Shown here piece by piece: positions 29,658-38,652 of a stretch of DNA of 64,000 nt. The notes beneath the pieces were generated by a model. That model worked only from the letters and a program-made list of their open reading frames with translations, was not told the origin of the DNA and did not search any database. Position numbers and translations under genes: made by a program. Source of the DNA: Parasporobacterium paucivorans DSM 15970 (lineage in GTDB: Bacteria > Bacillota > Clostridia > Lachnospirales > Lachnospiraceae); NCBI RefSeq assembly GCF_900141895.1, contig NZ_FQYT01000010.1, forward strand, positions 1 through 64,000, in the 5' to 3' direction. Position 1 is the stretch's first letter. The number at the start of each line of letters is the position of its first letter.

Positions 29658-30524
29658 ATGAAAAAAATTGCAGTGGCTACTGACAGCAACAGTGGAATCA
29701 CACAAAACCAGGCAAATATTCTTGGAATTGAAGTATTGCCAATGCCGTTTTATATTGGTGGAAAATTGTATTTTGAGGGAATCAACCTGACACAAGATGA
29801 GTTTTACCTGAAACTGGAGGGGGATTCGGACGTATCTACCTCACAGCCATCCCAGGAGGCAATATTAAAATTGTGGAACAAGGTTCTGAAAAGACATGAT
29901 GAGCTGGTGTACATCCCCATGTCTGCTGGGCTGAGCGAAGCATATGAAACCGCCCGGATGCTGGCCGGTAAATATGAAGGAAAAGTAACCGTCGTTGACA
30001 ACAGAAGGATTTCCATAACACAGCGACAGTCTGTACTAGAGGCATTGGCGATGGCAAGAAAAGGTATGAGCGCCCTGCATATTAAGCAGAAGCTGGAAGA
30101 CCATAAAGACGAGTCCTGTATATTTGTTACAGTTGAAACACTCAAGTATTTAAAGAAGGGCGGGAGGATTACACCGACAGTAGACGCCATTGGAACAGTC
30201 CTGGAGGTCAAACCGATCCTTCAAATACGTGGGGATAAGCTGGATGAATTTTCCAGTTCCAGGGGAAAGAGCCAGGCCCGAAAATTGATGATTAAGGCAA
30301 TTCGCGAGGAAATGAATGCAAAATATGCGGAGGCTTTTGAGAACAGGGATATGAACATCATGGCTGCATATGCCGGCAACGAGGAAGAGGCGTGGGATTG
30401 GAAGGCAGAAATTGAGGATGAGTTTCCTGGATATCCTATACATATGTCACCGGTTTCCCTCAGTGTAGCCTGTCACATCGGTCATGGATCTCTGGCCATA
30501 GCTTGTACAAAAAAATTGAAATAA
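29658..30524 (+). CDS. DegV family (FakB-like) fatty-acid-binding protein
   Basis: A 288-residue second DegV protein. The N-terminal region is ATDSNSGIT rather than the TDSTADL of the other copy; the middle reads VYIPMSAGLSEAYETA, and KYLKKGGRI marks the second domain. The binding-region differences suggest a different lipid preference from the copy at 12218. The start is ATG 29658 behind AAGGAAG. Only 17 bp separate it from the riboflavin-transporter-like gene, so the two are probably cotranscribed. Confidence 0.88.
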   Translation: MKKIAVATDSNSGITQNQANILGIEVLPMPFYIGGKLYFEGINLTQDEFYLKLEGDSDVSTSQPSQEAILKLWNKVLKRHDELVYIPMSAGLSEAYETARMLAGKYEGKVTVVDNRRISITQRQSVLEALAMARKGMSALHIKQKLEDHKDESCIFVTVETLKYLKKGGRITPTVDAIGTVLEVKPILQIRGDKLDEFSSSRGKSQARKLMIKAIREEMNAKYAEAFENRDMNIMAAYAGNEEEAWDWKAEIEDEFPGYPIHMSPVSLSVACHIGHGSLAIACTKKLK

Positions 30525-30541
30525 AAGGATGGAGAACTAAT

Positions 30542-31072
30542 ATGTCAGCAAAAAAACTTACCTTTATGGCAGCTCTTACCGCCATTTCAATCATCCTGGT
30601 GGCCCTGATTCATTTTCCGATATTTCCGGCGGCCGCATATCTGGAATATGATCCGGCGGATATCCCGATTCTGATTGGAACCTTTGCATTTGGACCGATG
30701 GCAGGAATTATGATTACTATTGTCGCGTCTTTAATCCAGGGATTGACGGTCAGCGCAGCAAGCGGGATTTATGGGATTCTCATGCATATCCTGGCGACAG
30801 GAACCTATGTTGTTGTTGCAGGAAATATTTACAAACGCAACAAAAAAAGAAACGGCACTATCCTGGCACTTGTCTGTGGAACCGTTGCAATGGCTGTCAT
30901 GATGTGTGTCGCGAACCTGATTCTGACCCCGATTTTCTATGGTGTCCCTGTTGATGTCATAAAAACTATGATTCTGCCGATTATTCTACCGTTCAATTTG
31001 ATCAAGGCAGGAATTAACGGCCTGGTTACATTTATCATTTATAAGACAGTAGCTAAGTTTATCAAACTTTAG
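30542..31072 (+). CDS. ribU: ECF transporter S component, RibU-like (riboflavin)
   Basis: A 176-residue membrane protein with about six helices. The motif LEYDPADIPILIGTFAFGPMAG closely matches the substrate-side signature of RibU-type S components, which capture flavin and dock to the shared EcfA/A'/T module. That module is not in this window. The start at 30542 follows GGATGGAG. No FMN riboswitch lies upstream, since the gap to degV is 17 bp, so regulation is not by the usual RFN element at this position. Substrate assignment is by resemblance. It overlaps the convergent YhhN-like gene by 11 bp. Confidence 0.8.
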   Translation: MSAKKLTFMAALTAISIILVALIHFPIFPAAAYLEYDPADIPILIGTFAFGPMAGIMITIVASLIQGLTVSAASGIYGILMHILATGTYVVVAGNIYKRNKKRNGTILALVCGTVAMAVMMCVANLILTPIFYGVPVDVIKTMILPIILPFNLIKAGINGLVTFIIYKTVAKFIKL

Positions 31073-31739
31073 GCATGTCTGGAGGGTTTGAACTCAAAGC
31101 AACACAGACAACGGAGGGAAGATACAGGAGCCAGATGATGCTCCCGGATATTCCGGACCAGGTTTCGAAAAAGTTATTATCGAATGAGATATAGCTGTTC
31201 AGATTCCATAGGGCAACGTGAATGTCGCAGAAGAACAGAAGAAGGATTCCGGCAAGGAGAAGCTTCTTTCCAGGTATATTCTGCCGATATATGAACGTGC
31301 CAATATAACCTGCTATATTGAAGACAGACATAGTTCCATAAACGATGGACAGGATAATTACAGGGCCGGCTGGAGAAATGAAGAATCTTTCCGCGGCCAG
31401 GGACAAGAGCAGCAGATACGCCATCACGGGCAAAATCCTTTTTACCGGATGGATGTACAGAAAATAGCAGGACTGAACCAAAATGAAAAGGATGATTCCC
31501 GCACCGCCCTGGCGGGTATACAAAAGATAATAATCAGCCATAAAAGCCAGGAAAAGGGCAGAAGGAATCAGCAGCGCCCGAATAGAAGCGGCGCCTCGCT
31601 TATATGTGCCATAGATGGAATAGATTAGGCAAAGGAATACAGCCAAGTATTTTATGTCCGGCGACTGGTTGCCAATCATCAGGCCGGACAGGATTACTAT
31701 GATACTCAGAAAACTCAGAGTTGCCGGATTGCTGCCCAT
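31062..31739 (-). CDS. YhhN-like polytopic membrane protein
   Basis: A 225-residue protein with about eight membrane helices. Polar residues within helices (FMADYYLLY; FFCDIHVALWNLN) follow the YhhN/TMEM86 pattern, a family that includes lysoplasmalogenases. The match is from hydropathy and these motifs only, so the activity is uncertain. The ATG at 31739 follows GGAGAGC. It is convergent with ribU (11-bp overlap) and divergent from the ThrE pair. Confidence 0.6.
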   Translation of the reverse strand: MGSNPATLSFLSIIVILSGLMIGNQSPDIKYLAVFLCLIYSIYGTYKRGAASIRALLIPSALFLAFMADYYLLYTRQGGAGIILFILVQSCYFLYIHPVKRILPVMAYLLLLSLAAERFFISPAGPVIILSIVYGTMSVFNIAGYIGTFIYRQNIPGKKLLLAGILLLFFCDIHVALWNLNSYISFDNNFFETWSGISGSIIWLLYLPSVVCVALSSNPPDMPKV

Positions 31740-31818
31740 ACGCTCTCCCTAATAAAGTGTTTTCTTTAGTATATCACTTATTTACGGATGCTTACATAAA
31801 AAAATGAGGGCCATAAAA

Positions 31819-32577
31819 ATGCAGTACAGACTTTTATTAAAAACGGCGGTATTGGCGGGTCAGATAATGCTGGAGAGCGGGGGAGAAACTTACCGGGTTG
31901 AGGATACAGTCACCAGGATCCTCCGCATCAGCGGGTTGGAGCATGCGCAGGCCGTCGTTTTGTCCGGAAGCATTATTGCATCCATAGCCGACAGCTCGAT
32001 GGATGCGATGACTGTGGTTCAGGATACAAGAATACGGGCGATTTTTCTGAATCGTATCTATCTCGTAAATGATGTTTCCAGAAAACTTTGTGCCGGTGAA
32101 ATGGATTTGGAGACAGCCTATGAGGAGCTTTGCCGTATCCACCAGATACGTCAGTTCAGGCCTGCGCTTTCAAACATTTGTATTGCCATACTTCCGGCAT
32201 TTTTTCCGCTTCTTCTGGGAGGAGATTATATCGATTGCGTTCTTGGTCTTGCGGCTGGTATTCTGCTTTCAGCCATAACCTACCTCGCCCGCAAGACGGG
32301 AATCAATTCTTTCGTCGGAAATGTAGTCGGAATTGCTTTGGCAACCATTCTGATCCTTCTGACGGACAGATGGAGCGGACATGTTTTTGCAGTAAACACA
32401 ATCATAACGGGGACAATAATGCCTATGGTACCAGGTGTTGCGATTACAAACGCGGTTAGGGATACCCTGATGGGAGATTACATATCCGGAGGGGCCAGGA
32501 CACTGGAAGCTTTTGTGAAGGCCGTGGCAATCTCAATCGGAGTCGCTGTTGGACTTTTGATATTCGGGGGGAATTAA
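31819..32577 (+). CDS. Threonine/serine exporter ThrE-like, large (DUF1212) component
   Basis: A 252-residue protein. The N-terminal cytoplasmic part (LAGQIMLESGGETYRVEDT) is the DUF1212 signature; about five membrane helices follow, including the MPMVPGVAITNAVRD segment. In Bacillota the ThrE exporter is often split into two genes, as here. The ATG at 31819 lies 8 bp after GAGGG; ATG 31804 is less likely. The partner gene starts 5 bp after the stop. Confidence 0.88.
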   Translation: MQYRLLLKTAVLAGQIMLESGGETYRVEDTVTRILRISGLEHAQAVVLSGSIIASIADSSMDAMTVVQDTRIRAIFLNRIYLVNDVSRKLCAGEMDLETAYEELCRIHQIRQFRPALSNICIAILPAFFPLLLGGDYIDCVLGLAAGILLSAITYLARKTGINSFVGNVVGIALATILILLTDRWSGHVFAVNTIITGTIMPMVPGVAITNAVRDTLMGDYISGGARTLEAFVKAVAISIGVAVGLLIFGGN

Positions 32578-32582
32578 ATCTC

Positions 32583-33029
32583 ATGACAATAGACATACTG
32601 GTAGAGATACTGATTTCTTTCTTCGTGGCCTTCGGGTTTGGCATCATATTCGAGGTACCCAAGAAATATTTCCTGCATATGAGTATTATCAGTGCACTGG
32701 GAAGAACCGTATTTATCGTTTTGAATGAAATCTCCGGTTATTCGGTCGTTGTTTCCACCTTTGCGGCCGCTTTCCTGATTGCGGCGCTCTCACATGTCCA
32801 GGCCAGGGTATATAAAGCTCCTGTAACGGTTTTTCTGATTGCGGGCATACTTCCGCTGGTGCCGGGTATGGGAATGTATCAGAGTGTATCTAACTTCATG
32901 GATGGACTGATTCTGGATGCCGTGGTGGAAATGGTCTATACATTCATGACAGCAGGGGCAATTGCAATGGCGATTTTCATAGTGGATTCGGTTTTTAAAG
33001 TCATCAAAGTCAAGTGGCCGGGAATGTAA
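32583..33029 (+). CDS. Threonine/serine exporter ThrE-like, small (DUF3815) component
   Basis: A 148-residue membrane protein with four to five helices. FGIIFEVPKKY near the start and GILPLVPGMGMYQ mark the ThrE C-terminal half. It forms the exporter with the gene just upstream. Confidence 0.88.
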   Translation: MTIDILVEILISFFVAFGFGIIFEVPKKYFLHMSIISALGRTVFIVLNEISGYSVVVSTFAAAFLIAALSHVQARVYKAPVTVFLIAGILPLVPGMGMYQSVSNFMDGLILDAVVEMVYTFMTAGAIAMAIFIVDSVFKVIKVKWPGM

Positions 33030-33041
33030 CAGATTCCGAAC

Positions 33042-33070
33042 TTGAAATAGATGTCTGATTGGTATATAAT
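33042..33070 (+). promoter_or_regulatory. Promoter for gltX
   Basis: TTGAAA (33042-33047), a 17-bp spacer and TATAAT (33065-33070) lie 40 bp before the gltX start. Confidence 0.7.
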
Positions 33071-33109
33071 ACATAAGATTTTTCGAATATTCAGAAAGAG
33101 GCGTAAAGA

Positions 33110-34570
33110 ATGGATAAAAAGATAAGAACCAGATTTGCACCAAGTCCCACAGGGAAGATGCATGTCGGAAATTTAAGGACGGCCTTATATGAATATCTCA
33201 TTGCCAAGCATGAAGGCGGAGATTTCATACTCAGGATTGAAGATACAGACCAGGAGCGCTATGTGGAAGGCGCATTGGAGATTATTTATAATACATTGTC
33301 ATTGGCCGGTCTTGAACACGATGAGGGACCGGATAAGGACGGGGGGAGTGGCCCCTATGTTCAGAGTGAGAGGCAGGCAACCGGCATGTACATGGAGTAT
33401 GCCAAGATGCTTGTGGAAAAGGGAGAGGCATACTATTGCTTCTGTGACCGTGAAAGACTGGACAGCCTTAAACAGGTCATTGAAGGCAAGGAGATATCCA
33501 TTTATGATAAACACTGCCTGGGACTTACCAAAGAAGAAGCTGCGTCAAACCTGGACAAAGGGATTCCATTCGTCATCAGGCAGAACAATCCGAGAGAGGG
33601 CCAGACTACATTTGTAGATGAGATATACGGAGAGATTTCCGTGGACAATTCCGAACTGGATGATATGGTCCTTATGAAATCGGATGGCTATCCCACATAT
33701 AATTTTGCCAATGTGGTGGATGACCACCTGATGAAGATCACCCACGTTGTAAGGGGAAACGAATATCTTTCCTCATCCCCGAAATACAACCGTCTGTACG
33801 CAGCATTCGGCTGGGAAGTTCCGGTATATATTCACCTTCCGTTGATTACCGATTCAGACCACAAAAAACTGAGCAAAAGAAGCGGACATTCTTCCTTTGA
33901 AGATCTGATTGAACAGGGATTTTTAAGCGAAGCGATAGTTAATTATGTGGCCATGCTAGGCTGGAGCCCTGAGGATAACCGGGAAATTTTCTCACTGGAA
34001 GAATTGGCCAGGGATTTCAATTACCACAATATCAGTAAATCGCCGGCGGTATTTGATATAGTCAAATTAAAATGGATGAATGGCGAATATATCAAAGCTA
34101 TGGACAATAAAAGATTTTATGAAATGGCAGAACCGGTTTTGAAAGAAGCCATACACAAAGACCTTGATTCGGGGAAAATTCTTGATCTGGTTAAGACAAG
34201 AATTGAAGTACTCCCTGACATCAGAGAAATGGTGGATTTCCTAGATGATCTTCCAGATTATGATATTGAAATGTATACCCATAAGAAAATGAAGACAAAC
34301 CCGGAAATCGCTCTTGCGATTTTGGAGGAGCTGCTTCCTGTGCTTGAGAAACATGAGGATTACACCGTGTCAAGCCTTCACGATCTGATTATGGACTTTA
34401 TTTCAGTTAAGGGTGTTAAAAATGGAATCGTATTATGGCCCCTGCGGACAGCGGTTTCCGGCAAACAGTCGACACCGGGAGGCGCGTACGAAATAATGGA
34501 GATTCTTGGAAAAGAAGAATCTCTGCAAAGGGTCCGGATTGGAATTGAAAAATTGAGCCAGGAAAAATAG
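33110..34570 (+). CDS. gltX: Glutamyl-tRNA synthetase
   Basis: A 486-residue class I synthetase. The HIGH motif is HVGN (18-21) in [19 protein letters not shown], and the KMSKS equivalent is KKLSKRSG. The C-terminal anticodon-binding region ends with a TPGGAYE motif. Clostridia usually lack GlnRS, so this enzyme may also charge tRNA-Gln (inference). It overlaps nothing; the helicase gene begins 1 bp after its stop, so they are coupled. Confidence 0.96.
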   Translation: MDKKIRTRFAPSPTGKMHVGNLRTALYEYLIAKHEGGDFILRIEDTDQERYVEGALEIIYNTLSLAGLEHDEGPDKDGGSGPYVQSERQATGMYMEYAKMLVEKGEAYYCFCDRERLDSLKQVIEGKEISIYDKHCLGLTKEEAASNLDKGIPFVIRQNNPREGQTTFVDEIYGEISVDNSELDDMVLMKSDGYPTYNFANVVDDHLMKITHVVRGNEYLSSSPKYNRLYAAFGWEVPVYIHLPLITDSDHKKLSKRSGHSSFEDLIEQGFLSEAIVNYVAMLGWSPEDNREIFSLEELARDFNYHNISKSPAVFDIVKLKWMNGEYIKAMDNKRFYEMAEPVLKEAIHKDLDSGKILDLVKTRIEVLPDIREMVDFLDDLPDYDIEMYTHKKMKTNPEIALAILEELLPVLEKHEDYTVSSLHDLIMDFISVKGVKNGIVLWPLRTAVSGKQSTPGGAYEIMEILGKEESLQRVRIGIEKLSQEK

Positions 34571-34571
34571 C

Positions 34572-36566
34572 ATGAATCTAAATCAATCGCAGACTCTCGC
34601 AGTCAGCCATAACACCGGGCCTATGCTGGTAGCAGCAGGGCCCGGTTCAGGTAAGACATCTGTCATTACTGCCAGGATCCAGAATTTAATAGAAAGGTAC
34701 GGCCTCAATCCATCCAATATTCTTGTGATCACATTCACGAGGGCGGCAGCAGACCAGATGAAGGACCGATTCCGAAAAATCACGGACGGCCTGTACCCGG
34801 CGGTCACATTCGGAACCTTTCATGCCATTTATTTTAATATCATAAAGCATGCGTATAACTTTTCGTCTGCCAATATTCTGCAGGAAGAGCAGAAAAAACA
34901 GTATTTGAGAGAAATCATCATTCAGCAGGGAATAGAGACAGAAGATGAAAACGATTTGATTTCCAGTATTATTTCAGAAATCAGCCTCATCAAAGGTGAA
35001 AGAATCAGCCTGGATCATTATTATTCTCAAAGCTGTTCCGATGATGTGTTCAGAAAAATTTACGGCGAGTATGAGAGCCAGCTTCAATCCATTAATCGGA
35101 TTGATTTCGATGATATTCTGCTGATATGTTATGAATTGTTAAAGGAAAGGAAAGACATCCTGGCAATTTGGCAGAAAAAATACACATATATCCTTATAGA
35201 CGAGTTTCAGGACATCAATAAAATCCAATATGATATCATCAAGATGATAGCATCCGGAAACGACAATATATTTGCAGTGGGTGATGATGACCAGTCTGTT
35301 TATCGGTTCAGAGGCTCAAAGCCTGAAATTATGCTGAATTTCGGTAAAGATTACCCGGATGCAAAAAAGGTTTTTCTGGATATCAATTACCGTTCACTGA
35401 AAAGGATCGTAAAAGCATCTCTGAATCTGATTAAAAATAACAGGTCCAGGTATGAGAAACAGATTATAGCCGTCAGGGAAGAGGGAGGCTATATTGATAT
35501 ACGGAATTTTCCGGGGCAGAAGGAAGAAAATCTCTTCATTACGGAAAAAATCCGGAAGTACATGGAAGATGGCATGGAACCTGGACAGATCGCTGTATTA
35601 TACCGGACCAATATCGGTGCAGGAAAGCTCATTGAAAAGCTTATGGAATATAACATCCCTTTCTATGTCAAGGACACGCTTCCAAATCTATTCAGACACT
35701 GGATATCCCAGAGTATGATTGCCTATATCAGACTTGCACTTGGAGACAGAAGCAGGGAAATGTTCCTGAAAATCATTAACAGGCCGAATCGTTTCGTATC
35801 CAGAGCGATTCTGAATGAAAAAATCATATCATTTGCTGGTTTGAAAAATTCTTATTCTGATAAGATCTGGATGCAGGATCGGATTGAAAAACTGGAGCGG
35901 GATCTGCAGATGCTTTCTGGAATGAATCCGTTTTCTGCAATAAACTACATCAGGAAGGGTATCGGATACGATGAATACCTCCGGGAATATGCCGCACAAA
36001 GGCGTATCAACGAAGAGGAATTGTTTGATGTGCTGGAAGAAATTCAAGAGGGCGCCAAGGAATTTAATACCTTTGATGCCTGGTTTGAACATATAAGGAA
36101 ATATTCGGAAGAACTTTTAAAAAAGCAGGGGAATTCCAGGGAAAAAAAGAATTATGTCCAGATTTCGACCATGCATTCTGCCAAAGGGCTCGAATTCGAG
36201 GCTGTTTTCATTCCAGATGCAGTAGAGGGGATTACTCCGTACCGAAAAGCTGTCTCGGAGGAGGAATTGGAAGAGGAAAGGAGACTGTTTTATGTAGCTG
36301 TCACCAGGACAAAGGACTGCCTTCATATTTACTCGCCGAAAGAGATCCATAACAAAGAAATGAAGGTTTCCCGGTTTGTAGGGGAAATGATCTGCGATTT
36401 TGCAGAACTTATACCTGGAAGATATATAATACATGCCAAGTACGGCGAAGGAATTATTGAGCAATATTCAGAAGGAAAATTGAAGGTACAGTTTCCCGGC
36501 TTGCAAAAACCCCTTCTGTTTGACGCAAAATATGCAGTTTCAAATAATATAATACGAATAAAATAA
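34572..36566 (+). CDS. UvrD/PcrA-like superfamily 1 DNA helicase
   Basis: A 664-residue 3'-5' helicase. Motifs in order: AGPGSGKTSVITARI (Walker A), ITFTRAAADQMKDR (Ia), DEFQDINKIQY (II), GDDDQSVYRFRGS (III), and near the C-terminus TMHSAKGLEFEAVF and VAVTRTKDCLHIY (V-VI). A short tail (HAKYGEGII and following) resembles the Tudor-like end of PcrA. It is shorter than PcrA (about 730), so it is more likely one of the extra clostridial UvrD paralogues. The start at 34572 is preceded by CCAGGA. Confidence 0.9.
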   Translation: MNLNQSQTLAVSHNTGPMLVAAGPGSGKTSVITARIQNLIERYGLNPSNILVITFTRAAADQMKDRFRKITDGLYPAVTFGTFHAIYFNIIKHAYNFSSANILQEEQKKQYLREIIIQQGIETEDENDLISSIISEISLIKGERISLDHYYSQSCSDDVFRKIYGEYESQLQSINRIDFDDILLICYELLKERKDILAIWQKKYTYILIDEFQDINKIQYDIIKMIASGNDNIFAVGDDDQSVYRFRGSKPEIMLNFGKDYPDAKKVFLDINYRSLKRIVKASLNLIKNNRSRYEKQIIAVREEGGYIDIRNFPGQKEENLFITEKIRKYMEDGMEPGQIAVLYRTNIGAGKLIEKLMEYNIPFYVKDTLPNLFRHWISQSMIAYIRLALGDRSREMFLKIINRPNRFVSRAILNEKIISFAGLKNSYSDKIWMQDRIEKLERDLQMLSGMNPFSAINYIRKGIGYDEYLREYAAQRRINEEELFDVLEEIQEGAKEFNTFDAWFEHIRKYSEELLKKQGNSREKKNYVQISTMHSAKGLEFEAVFIPDAVEGITPYRKAVSEEELEEERRLFYVAVTRTKDCLHIYSPKEIHNKEMKVSRFVGEMICDFAELIPGRYIIHAKYGEGIIEQYSEGKLKVQFPGLQKPLLFDAKYAVSNNIIRIK

Positions 36567-36569
36567 AAA

Positions 36570-36594
36570 CGGACGGCACCTGGGGTGCCGTCCG
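36570..36594. terminator. Intrinsic terminator between convergent genes
   Basis: A perfect 11-bp stem CGGACGGCACC/GGTGCCGTCCG with loop TGG. On the minus strand it ends in GTTTTTA, on the plus strand in AAAATATTT, so it fits the DUF1292 gene best. Confidence 0.8.
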
Positions 36595-36604
36595 AAAATA
36601 TTTG

Positions 36605-36952
36605 CTATTCTTCTTCGTCTGTATCTTCGTCCATTTCATCGTATTCCATTTCGTCAAGCATCTCATCGAAAGCATCGGCAACGATTTCATATTCCTCATC
36701 ATCCTCGATATTGGATAATTTGGGCTCTCCATCTTCTGTTTCCTCATATCTGTAGAGGAATACTTCGCCATCTTCGTCATCTGCTTCTGCCAGTGGAACA
36801 AGAGCAATATATTCTTTTTCTCCGGCAGGGAAAATTGACAAAACGCCACATTCGACATCGGTACCATCATCCAGAGAGAGGGTTAACGTAGTTTCAAATT
36901 CTTCATCACAACCGCATCCGCAGTCGCATCCGCAATTCTTATCTTTATCCAT
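36605..36952 (-). CDS. DUF1292 family acidic protein with N-terminal cysteine cluster
   Basis: A 115-residue very acidic protein. The core TTLTLSLDDGTDVECGVLS and EEYEIVADAFDEML is the DUF1292 (YrzB-like) pattern, of unknown function and often found near yrrK/yqgF or cell-growth genes. The first 15 residues carry five alternate cysteines (CGCDCGCGC), which suggests metal binding. The start at 36952 follows AAAGGAG at 5 bp; a longer frame upstream is less likely. Confidence 0.85.
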   Translation of the reverse strand: MDKDKNCGCDCGCGCDEEFETTLTLSLDDGTDVECGVLSIFPAGEKEYIALVPLAEADDEDGEVFLYRYEETEDGEPKLSNIEDDEEYEIVADAFDEMLDEMEYDEMDEDTDEEE

Positions 36953-37006
36953 TAGGTCTCCTTTTCGTTTCAAAATATTTATATACTGACTTTATCAGAA
37001 TATCAC

Positions 37007-37534
37007 TTATATTTCAATACCTTTTCTTGCAGGAATTCCCATGTCGAATGGATGCTTGATTTTTTTGATTTCCGAAACATAATCGGCCAGCTCAATCAAG
37101 GCGTCGGAGGGATTGCGGCCTGTCATGACAACCTCCAGCCCGGGATGTCTGTTTCTCAGCAGGCCCAGCAGCAGCTCGTCATCCACAAAGCCATGGTTGT
37201 TCGTAGCGATGATTTCATCCATGATCAGCAAATCATATTCTTCTGTGTTCGCTTTTTCGAAAGAATCTATAAGCAGATTGGTATACGCGATTTTAGCCTC
37301 CTTTTTCGTTTCCTCGGACATTTTAAAAGTGAACCCGTAATCTTTGTCGAAAGGCATAATAAATACATTCGGAATCTGATTGAGTATACTGAGTTCGCCA
37401 GACTTGTTGTTTTTTAAAAAACGTGCAACCAGGACCCTCAGTCCACTTCCGGCTGCCCGTACACATAATCCGATGGAGGCAGTGGTCTTTCCTTTTCCGT
37501 TTCCGCAGTATATATGAATCAATCCTTTGTTCAT
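37007..37534 (-). CDS. cobO: Cob(I)yrinic acid a,c-diamide adenosyltransferase (BtuR/CobO type)
   Basis: A 175-residue enzyme that adenosylates corrinoids to make the coenzyme B12 form. The P-loop IHIYCGNGKGKTTASIG is at the N-terminus; DLLIMDEI and VMTGRNPSDALIELADYV with the HPFDMGIPARKGIE end are family signatures. It stands alone here with no other cobalamin genes, so it may act in salvage. The ATG at 37534 follows GGAG. Confidence 0.93.
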   Translation of the reverse strand: MNKGLIHIYCGNGKGKTTASIGLCVRAAGSGLRVLVARFLKNNKSGELSILNQIPNVFIMPFDKDYGFTFKMSEETKKEAKIAYTNLLIDSFEKANTEEYDLLIMDEIIATNNHGFVDDELLLGLLRNRHPGLEVVMTGRNPSDALIELADYVSEIKKIKHPFDMGIPARKGIEI

Positions 37535-37625
37535 AAAATTTTCTCCTATAAATATGGTTTTAATTATATTTTACCCCTTTTAATAATTTTGACAAGCTTT
37601 TTACACAAGTAAAGCTAAAAAAACA

Positions 37626-37653
37626 TTGACTTTACGCCAAAATGCTTTAAAAT
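37626..37653 (+). promoter_or_regulatory. Promoter for the repeat-protein gene
   Basis: TTGACT, a 16-bp spacer and TAAAAT lie 38 bp before the GTG start. Confidence 0.6.
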
Positions 37654-37691
37654 ATCACTATATAGCTTCAAATTTAGAAAGGAGTAATTGA

Positions 37692-38606
37692 GTGGTTACA
37701 GGGAATGCTGGAGACGGCCGTAGTAAAGACAATGATAACAGGAATATGGAAGAGAGGAAAGATTACAGGAATAATAACAACTCATATAACAGAAACCCCG
37801 GATCAGCGGATGGAAAACCCGGAGAGTACAAAAAACCGGATTATCGCAAACCGGATGGTCAGAAAACAGACTACCATAAACCTGATGGACAAAGGACGCC
37901 ATACCAGAGGAATGACGGACCAAGAACCGATGGACAGAGGCCGCCGTATCAAAGAAATGACGGACCAAGGACCGACGGACAGAGGCCGACGTATCAGAGG
38001 AACGATGGACCAAGAACCGACGGACAGAGACCGCCGTATCAGAGGAACGACGGACCGAGGACTGACGGACAGAGACCGCCGTATCAGAGGAACGACGGAC
38101 CAAGAACCGACGGACAGAGACCGCCGTATCAGAGGAACGACGGACCAAGAACCGACGGACAGAGACCGCCATACCAGAGGAACGACGGACCGAGGACTGA
38201 CGGGCAGAGACCGCCATATCAAAGGCCAGATGGTCAGAGACCGCCATATCAGAAACCGGATGGTCAAAGATCGGATTATCAGAGATCAGACTATCGGAAA
38301 AAAAGCTACGGGAATCCTTACGATAAAGATAAGGATAGCGATTACGGCAATTCCAAGGATAACAGATCAAAGACACCTGCAACAAAGGATACAAAAAGCA
38401 AAGAACAGCAGATTGCCAAAATGGACATTATAACAAGGCTCGAGAAGGAAAAAAAGGCTGTCCAGAAGAAAAAAACTGATAATTATCGTAAGGATGTCAA
38501 AAGTGTTAAACCTCAGGTAAAGCCTAAGCGGGTTAACAATATTGATTGGAACAAGCAATATGAGAATGACTCATTCGACGATGATGATTTAGATATATAT
38601 TTATAA
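37692..38606 (+). CDS. Low-complexity protein with seven 15-residue tandem repeats
   Basis: A 304-residue, strongly charged and presumably disordered protein. Residues 73-177 are seven copies of RNDGPRTDGQRPPYQ (one copy has T for P), preceded and followed by degenerate KPDGQ/RPDGQ units. The C-terminal third is lysine-rich with a short helix (ITRLEKEKKAVQKKK) and an acidic end DDDDLDIYL, which may be the conserved functional tail. No signal peptide or membrane helix is seen. Arg/Pro/Gln/Tyr-rich repeats suggest RNA binding or scaffold behaviour, but this is inference. GTG at 37692 follows AAAGGAG; this frame is chosen because it alone joins the promoter, the site and the non-repeat ends. I do not recognise the family. 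Confidence 0.8.
   Translation: MVTGNAGDGRSKDNDNRNMEERKDYRNNNNSYNRNPGSADGKPGEYKKPDYRKPDGQKTDYHKPDGQRTPYQRNDGPRTDGQRPPYQRNDGPRTDGQRPTYQRNDGPRTDGQRPPYQRNDGPRTDGQRPPYQRNDGPRTDGQRPPYQRNDGPRTDGQRPPYQRNDGPRTDGQRPPYQRPDGQRPPYQKPDGQRSDYQRSDYRKKSYGNPYDKDKDSDYGNSKDNRSKTPATKDTKSKEQQIAKMDIITRLEKEKKAVQKKKTDNYRKDVKSVKPQVKPKRVNNIDWNKQYENDSFDDDDLDIYL
37908..38222 (+). repeat. Seven 45-bp direct tandem repeats
   Basis: The units begin AGGAAYGAYGGACC and are highly similar at the DNA level, with few silent changes. Because 45 is a multiple of three, long open frames appear in several other frames. Such an array can change copy number by slippage or recombination. Confidence 0.92.
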
Positions 38607-38652
38607 AAACTGGAGCTGGGTTAAATCCCCGGCTCTTTTGAGGAGAATGGCC

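Noticed and set aside
37908-38222. Possible CRISPR-like array
   Set aside because: The repeats are contiguous 45-bp units without spacers and encode protein; no cas genes are present.
37696-38433. Long open frames in other frames and on the minus strand of the repeat gene
   Set aside because: A 45-bp repeat keeps any stop-free frame open. Only the frame starting GTG 37692 has a promoter, a ribosome site and non-repetitive ends.
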